IMG/VR virus record: IMGVR_UViG_3300046007_008906
Coordinates: 1 to 41,823 of that record
DNA: 41,823 nt
From: a virus
Strand: one strand, 5' to 3'
A program made the translations under genes and the position numbers. The notes beneath the pieces were generated by a model. The model worked only from the letters and a program-made list of their open reading frames with translations, ran no database searches and had not been told where the DNA came from. Positions 38,638-41,823 of this stretch are shown piece after piece (within the stretch, counting starts at the first letter, position 1; the number at the start of each line of letters is the position of its first letter).

Positions 38638-39386
38638 TTCTTCTTTCGCCCCTGAAGACGGTCATACACCTGAAGCAAGACCCGGAAATCTTCAAACGAG
38701 AAAGTAGAAAGGTGAAGCTTGCACCTACCGCTAGCCGGGATGTGCAGGATCCCGCGGAAATCCGCAGGGAGTTCCCCAAGCTCTACCTCCGCCTGTTCGT
38801 AAGCTTCGATCTGGCAAAAATGCTCGTCCGGATAAACACGCTTGCTCGTTTTAAAATCAATTCGCGCGAGCTTGTTCTTATGGTCGCCCGCCTCAAATTT
38901 CACGAACGCATCCAGCGTGCCCACGTACCTGTGCTCCAGCGAGCAGGTGCGGACCTCCGACCCAATAAATACTGGGCGGTTCTCTTCAAGCCATTTGACG
39001 ACGCCAATTACGCGAGCCTGATCTTCCTCTGGGAAGTCAGCCGGGACCGGGATGTTGCCCGTCTTCGCGTACTGCTCTAGCGCGTCGTGAATGGCGGTCC
39101 CGCGCGCACCCGCCTTGTCCAGCACCCGATTCGGGTTCTCTACGTCCTTAGCGAAGGCATAGAACTCGTCCTCCGGCATCTTCTCCGCGTTCTTGATCTG
39201 GGCTACGCGGTGCCCGGCAGCCACGCCCATCTTGTACCCGTACCAAGCCGCAACGCCGAAGGGCTTGGCTACGGTCGCGTGGATTACGGTCGTTACGGAC
39301 GGGAAGCCCGCATCCCCGTTGACCACGTAGGTGTGCGGCCCCGGGTCGAATTCGATCAGGGGCCGTCCTTCCAGTCTCTCCGCCAT
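38634..39386 (-). CDS. PD-(D/E)XK exonuclease (Cas4/RecB-like)
   Basis: A 250-residue nuclease. GTAIH with H100, EHRYVGTLDA with D159, then ARIDFKTSK with D177 and K179, and CQIEAY with Q192 form the RecB-family active site. This is a probable 5'-3' exonuclease that makes single strands for the annealing protein encoded upstream (39769-40365). The ATG at 39386 is preferred over TTG 39395. A pair of nuclease and annealer is the usual phage recombination set. Confidence 0.8.
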   Translation of the reverse strand: MAERLEGRPLIEFDPGPHTYVVNGDAGFPSVTTVIHATVAKPFGVAAWYGYKMGVAAGHRVAQIKNAEKMPEDEFYAFAKDVENPNRVLDKAGARGTAIHDALEQYAKTGNIPVPADFPEEDQARVIGVVKWLEENRPVFIGSEVRTCSLEHRYVGTLDAFVKFEAGDHKNKLARIDFKTSKRVYPDEHFCQIEAYEQAEVELGELPADFRGILHIPASGRCKLHLSTFSFEDFRVLLQVYDRLQGRKKK

Positions 39387-39438
39387 GTTCGGCAAGCTAC
39401 CATGCCGACCGGCGGAAAGACCGAAGGCGGGACAAACA

Positions 39439-39455
39439 CCCCGCTACTTGCGGGG
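39439..39455 (-). terminator. Small terminator-like hairpin
   Basis: CCCCGC-N5-GCGGGG lies between the 67-aa gene stop and the exonuclease start, followed on the minus strand by TGTTTGTC. A weak terminator or attenuator. Confidence 0.5.
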
Positions 39456-39461
39456 AAACAC

Positions 39462-39665
39462 TTAGCCCTTGCGCTTCCTCCAGTGGCCCGTTACCTGCCG
39501 GGGCTTCACGGAGTAGTAGGTCACGTTCGGCGTGATCGGACCGACCGTGAGCATCTTGCCCTTGCCGTCCGGGTTGTCCACGATCCCTGTCACGAGAGCG
39601 AAGAAGACCTGCCCCCGAACGTCGCACTTCACGATATCGTTTTCCTTGATTGCCGTGATCGTCAT
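39462..39665 (-). CDS. Small beta protein, 67 aa
   Basis: MTITAIKENDIVKCDVRGQV, then FFALVTGIVDNPDGKGKMLT and VTYYSVKPRQVTGHWRKRKG. This KENDIVKCDVRGQxFFA pattern looks like an SH3- or KOW-like barrel. ATG 39665 has GGAGG before it. It lies between two hairpins and may be made from its own short transcript; no promoter was recognised. Confidence 0.7.
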   Translation of the reverse strand: MTITAIKENDIVKCDVRGQVFFALVTGIVDNPDGKGKMLTVGPITPNVTYYSVKPRQVTGHWRKRKG

Positions 39666-39728
39666 AATTTGTGCCTCCACAATTTCATTCGGCGTAACCG
39701 CTAATTCACTGATCTGGGTAAACAAAAA

Positions 39729-39763
39729 CTCCGCCCCCCTCCTGTAAGGAGAGGGGGGCGGAG
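39729..39763 (-). terminator. Strong intrinsic terminator after the Erf-like gene
   Basis: CTCCGCCCCCCTC and GAGGGGGGCGGAG pair around CTGTAAGGA-type loop sequence. On the minus strand the stem is followed by TTTTTGTTT. It lies 5 nt after the stop of the Erf-like gene. This limits expression of the downstream leftward genes. Confidence 0.9.
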
Positions 39764-39768
39764 AATTA

Positions 39769-40365
39769 TTACTCTTGCTCGTTAAACCAACCTTGAAGCT
39801 CTTCCACCGCTTTGCGGTTGGGAAGCTGCCCCAGAATTTCAGGCAGGTCAACGTCCGGCTCCACAACACCAAGCCCGATAATCTTCATGCGAAAATCATC
39901 ACGCTTGTCAGGGTGGGCCTTCAGCCACGAGCGCACCGCAGGTTCCAGCGCCTTTACATCATCCGCTGAAATACCCTCTGGCTTTTTCTTAGCCTTCGGC
40001 TTGCTCTTCGCTTCAGACTCACCCTTGCGTGCCTCCACCTCTTCCTTGCTTGCGATATTACGCGAGGCGAGCAGACCAACGCTCACGATGGCGCGGCCAA
40101 CAGCCGCAGTCTGAGCATTCATAAGCTCAGAATTTTTCGTGTACGGGGTCGGGCCGGGCACAGGTTCCCATGCCCACCCATCCCCCGGGTGTAGGTCGTC
40201 GGGTGTCCGGTACGCTCTTGCATGCACGGCTACAAAATCCTGCTCGCCAAAGCGCATGCCTAGCGGATTCTCGTTACACACGAGCCTTCCCTGCGGATAT
40301 TGTTCGTAGAACAATTTGATCCGTTCGGAGACTTCGATGTAATCATTGTCGGGCTTATACGCCAT
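39769..40365 (-). CDS. Erf-like single-strand annealing protein (putative)
   Basis: A 198-residue protein. YIEVSERIKLFYEQYPQG, then VHARAYRTPDD, GWAWEPVPG, and SELMNAQTAAVGRAIVSVG (79-97) followed by NIASKEEV match the N-terminal annealing core of Erf/Rad52-like phage proteins; the NAxTxAxGRA element is the best marker. A Lys-rich linker (about 115-130) leads to a small C-terminal domain. Context (exonuclease, SSB) supports homologous recombination. ATG 40365 has GGAGGTAAGG before it; a longer upstream frame is unneeded. Confidence 0.7.
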   Translation of the reverse strand: MAYKPDNDYIEVSERIKLFYEQYPQGRLVCNENPLGMRFGEQDFVAVHARAYRTPDDLHPGDGWAWEPVPGPTPYTKNSELMNAQTAAVGRAIVSVGLLASRNIASKEEVEARKGESEAKSKPKAKKKPEGISADDVKALEPAVRSWLKAHPDKRDDFRMKIIGLGVVEPDVDLPEILGQLPNRKAVEELQGWFNEQE

Positions 40366-40591
40366 CCTTACCTCCATGCTCTGCGTAGAACCAATCGGGC
40401 GAACGCCTGAAAACGTCGCTTGCCGAGAGCACGTATTCCCAGTCCGGCACGGTTTTTTCATCGCGCCAGCGGTAAAACGTGATCGGTTCCACCCCAATAC
40501 GGCGGGCAGCGTCAGCCGCCGAAAGCCCAAGCTCCCGGCGGCAACGCTCCATATTCCGCCCCACTGGGGGTACCAGTGGGCGGGCGCTCAT
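40355..40591 (-). CDS. XRE/Cro-type helix-turn-helix regulator, 78 aa
   Basis: RNMERCRRELGLSAADAARR then IGVEPITFYRWRDEKTVP is a typical XRE helix-turn-helix. The C-terminus DVFRRSPDWFYAEHG is compact. It is the second gene of the leftward early operon, coupled by ATGA to the gene before it and overlapping the next. It is the only visible candidate for a phage repressor binding the dyads at 27462 or 29011. Confidence 0.75.
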   Translation of the reverse strand: MSARPLVPPVGRNMERCRRELGLSAADAARRIGVEPITFYRWRDEKTVPDWEYVLSASDVFRRSPDWFYAEHGGKDGV

Positions 40592-40914
40592 CCTACGCGA
40601 GCGTGGTCGCGCCGCATGCGCTGCACGGCCTCTAGCTCGTCGTCCGTGACGGCTACGAGCTTGTCACCTGCGGGTGCCTTCGCACCGTCCGTGTGCAGCC
40701 ATTCCGCATCCGGCGCAGGCTCCTGCGTCCTCTTCGCCTGCCCCTTCAGGCCCACGAAGCGATACAGAACACCGTCTTCGGTGATTTCCGGCTCAAAGAG
40801 CGCGTTATGCGGGATGAGCCTTGCGAGCCGCGGACGCAGGGAAAACTGTCCCGTGCCCGTGGTTGTGACCTTCTTGCCCTTCTTACGGCGAGGGCGAACC
40901 ATGACTACCGCCAT
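40588..40914 (-). CDS. Hypothetical early protein, 108 aa (complete copy)
   Basis: A basic N-terminus (MAVVMVRPRRKKGKKVTTTG), a middle with LIPHNALFEPEITEDGVLYR and an acidic C-terminal half. ATG 40914 has an AGGAGG ribosome site. First gene of the leftward early operon, just downstream of the TGCTATCAT promoter. The N-terminal three quarters recur at 1-244. No family recognised. Confidence 0.7.
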   Translation of the reverse strand: MAVVMVRPRRKKGKKVTTTGTGQFSLRPRLARLIPHNALFEPEITEDGVLYRFVGLKGQAKRTQEPAPDAEWLHTDGAKAPAGDKLVAVTDDELEAVQRMRRDHARVG

Positions 40915-40956
40915 TTAATGCCTCCTGTTTCGGCGGGTTTCCACTTACGCCTACAC

Positions 40957-40965
40957 ATGATAGCA
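40957..40965 (-). promoter_or_regulatory. Extended -10 promoter TGCTATCAT (right copy)
   Basis: On the minus strand: GTGCTATCATGTGTAGG. Same element as at 286, kept although flanking bases changed. It drives the leftward early operon starting at 40914. Confidence 0.65.
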
Positions 40966-41005
40966 CAGCGGCTGACGGAACCCGGTTTGGCCCGTCAAAC
41001 ACAGA

Positions 41006-41041
41006 AGGCCGCCGCGGGGGAGACACATCCCGCGACGGCCT
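41006..41041 (-). terminator. Covarying hairpin (right copy)
   Basis: AGGCCG-c-CGCGGG pairs with CCCGCG-a-CGGCCT around a 10-nt loop. Relative to 335-374, one internal pair is G:C instead of C:G and the C/A mismatch is kept. Supports a selected structure, probably a terminator. Confidence 0.6.
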
Positions 41042-41058
41042 ATAGTGACGAAAGGAAG

Positions 41059-41085
41059 CGGGCTAGCCAAGTCCAAACTAGCCCG
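41059..41085. other. Second, sequence-variable hairpin (right copy)
   Basis: CGGGCTAG and CTAGCCCG form a perfect 8-bp stem with an 11-nt loop at the position of the weaker GCCAG/CTGGC stem at 388-407. Structure kept with different sequence. Confidence 0.45.
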
Positions 41086-41114
41086 ATTGACCTTACGATC
41101 AGTTTAGCAAACGA

Positions 41115-41441
41115 TCAGCCGGAACGGCTTTTCATCCCCCGGCTCCGACGCTGAGCGAGGCGGTAGATCGCCCGGGCCTGCTGCTCGTTACTGGGCACCC
41201 TCATGCCCCACGCCCTAGCAGTCAGCGCCGCCCGGGTCGGGCGACCCTTCTCATCCTTCATCGGCGGCAAATTCTTCTGGCCGTAAAACCGAGAAGCCCA
41301 CGAGATCCAACGCTTCTTGTCCGCAGGCGAAGCCGACGAATAATTCTTCACGCCCGGCTTCAGGTTCGCGCCCTCCTTCGCCTTGAAGTGACGGCGACCG
41401 GCAGCCGTAAGGCCGCCCTTCGGATCCCTAAGCCGACCCAT
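41115..41441 (-). CDS. Small basic lysis-region protein, DUF6321-like (right copy)
   Basis: 108 residues, beginning MGRLRDPKGGLTAAGRRHFK like its counterpart at 448-768. The body is almost identical; the last residues differ (RGMKSRSG). Upstream in-frame extension is possible here but absent from the other copy, so the shared ATG is used. Overlaps the holin-like gene by 14 nt. Confidence 0.8.
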   Translation of the reverse strand: MGRLRDPKGGLTAAGRRHFKAKEGANLKPGVKNYSSASPADKKRWISWASRFYGQKNLPPMKDEKGRPTRAALTARAWGMRVPSNEQQARAIYRLAQRRSRGMKSRSG

Positions 41442-41670
41442 CGCTCCACTCCGGGTCAACCACGGCCTCTTCAAATTCTTCCACAGGCTCTTCCTCATAC
41501 TGGATCTTCTGCGGGGGGATCACCCGGAAGCTAGCGTACACCGCGAGCGCAGCCGCAATAATTCCCGTGATCGTGTTTGAGAGATCAGGCGTGAGAGCCT
41601 TCGACGCAACGAGGGCGCTAAGCGCGACAGCCACAAAAGCCTTAACGCTTTCAATCTGCTTAATGGTCAT
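41428..41670 (-). CDS. Holin-like two-helix membrane protein (right copy)
   Basis: 80 residues with the same two helices and acidic tail as 755-997; the few substitutions (I/V, V/A, L/I) are conservative. ATG 41670 has GGTGGAGGAAAT before it and overlaps the RusA stop. Confidence 0.6.
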   Translation of the reverse strand: MTIKQIESVKAFVAVALSALVASKALTPDLSNTITGIIAAALAVYASFRVIPPQKIQYEEEPVEEFEEAVVDPEWSDGSA

Positions 41671-41823
41671 ATTTCCTCCACCCACCCGCGGGTGAGTTCT
41701 TTCGGTCCGTAAAATTTCTCCGCCTCCAAATGGAGGACGAACTTATCGTCAGCAATCACAGGCGGATCGCTTTTCTGCGCAGCGTCCAACAAAGCCCTGC
41801 ACAATTTATCAAGGTCCGCCTCT
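41667..41823 (-). CDS. rusA: RusA resolvase, C-terminal fragment (right copy)
   Basis: The frame enters from the window end and gives the last 51 or so residues of RusA, including the ADLDKLCRALLDAA and ADDKFVLHLEAEKFYG regions. It is cut by the window, not by mutation. Confidence 0.8.
   Translation of the reverse strand, partial: EADLDKLCRALLDAAQKSDPPVIADDKFVLHLEAEKFYGPKELTRGWVEEI

Larger units (their letters stand above)
40671..41823. repeat. Right copy of diverged end repeat
   Basis: Homologous to 1-1153, with the same gene order and orientation, an offset of 40670 at the start and 40673 after intergenic indels. See the left copy for the comparison. The window ends inside RusA in this copy. 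Confidence 0.9.

Noticed and set aside
1-41823. CRISPR array, tRNA, integrase or transposase
   Set aside because: I saw no regularly spaced repeats, no cloverleaf-type sequence and no tyrosine/serine recombinase or transposase motifs. A temperate lifestyle is not supported.
40671-41823. Exact direct terminal repeat of a packaged genome
   Set aside because: The two end copies differ by substitutions and indels; replication would keep true terminal repeats identical.

Overview
The window is a tailed-phage genome. It encodes a large terminase, portal, scaffold, major capsid protein, head-tail adaptor, nozzle-type tail protein, collar/fibre proteins and ejection-type internal proteins. I see no tape-measure, sheath or major tail-tube gene, so a short-tailed (podovirus-like) virion is the best reading. 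The DNA is GC-rich, uses AAGGAGG-type ribosome sites and has frequent GTG/TTG starts with 1-4 nt stop/start overlaps. It carries DUF3846, RusA and a MoxR-like ATPase, a mix common in actinobacterial phages; an actinobacterial host is therefore inferred, not proven. No integrase or DNA polymerase was recognised.

The ends (1-1153 and 40671-41823) are two diverged versions of the same segment, so the window covers one ~40.67 kb unit plus a ~1.15 kb overlap. Read as a circle there are three transcription blocks. (1) A leftward late block (27331 down to 448): a 41-aa Cys-rich protein, large terminase, small head proteins, portal, scaffold, capsid, terminator, adaptor, tail nozzle, collar and fibre proteins, two internal proteins, a 2456-aa giant virion protein with an apparent ADP-ribosyltransferase domain, a virion cell-wall hydrolase, a metallophosphoesterase, and a lysis cassette (membrane protein, amidase, M15 peptidase, HNH, RusA, holin-like protein). 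(2) A rightward early block (27702 to 34215): small unknown proteins, a MoxR-like AAA+ ATPase with its partner, DUF3846 and two membrane microproteins. (3) A leftward early/replication block (40914 down to 34212): XRE-type regulator, Erf-like annealing protein, Cas4/RecB-like nuclease, RepA-like ATPase, SSB, zinc-finger/HTH proteins, a possible small terminase and an HNH protein.

Regulation can be read from the DNA. Five sites share an extended -10 promoter, TGCTATCAT, one just downstream of a long palindrome. Several intrinsic terminators punctuate the blocks. A 660-bp gene-free region (28453-29115) with 10-bp tandem repeats, an alternating purine/pyrimidine tract and an AT-rich block looks like a replication origin. 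Between the late and early leftward blocks, paired hairpins change sequence between the two end copies while keeping their base pairing.
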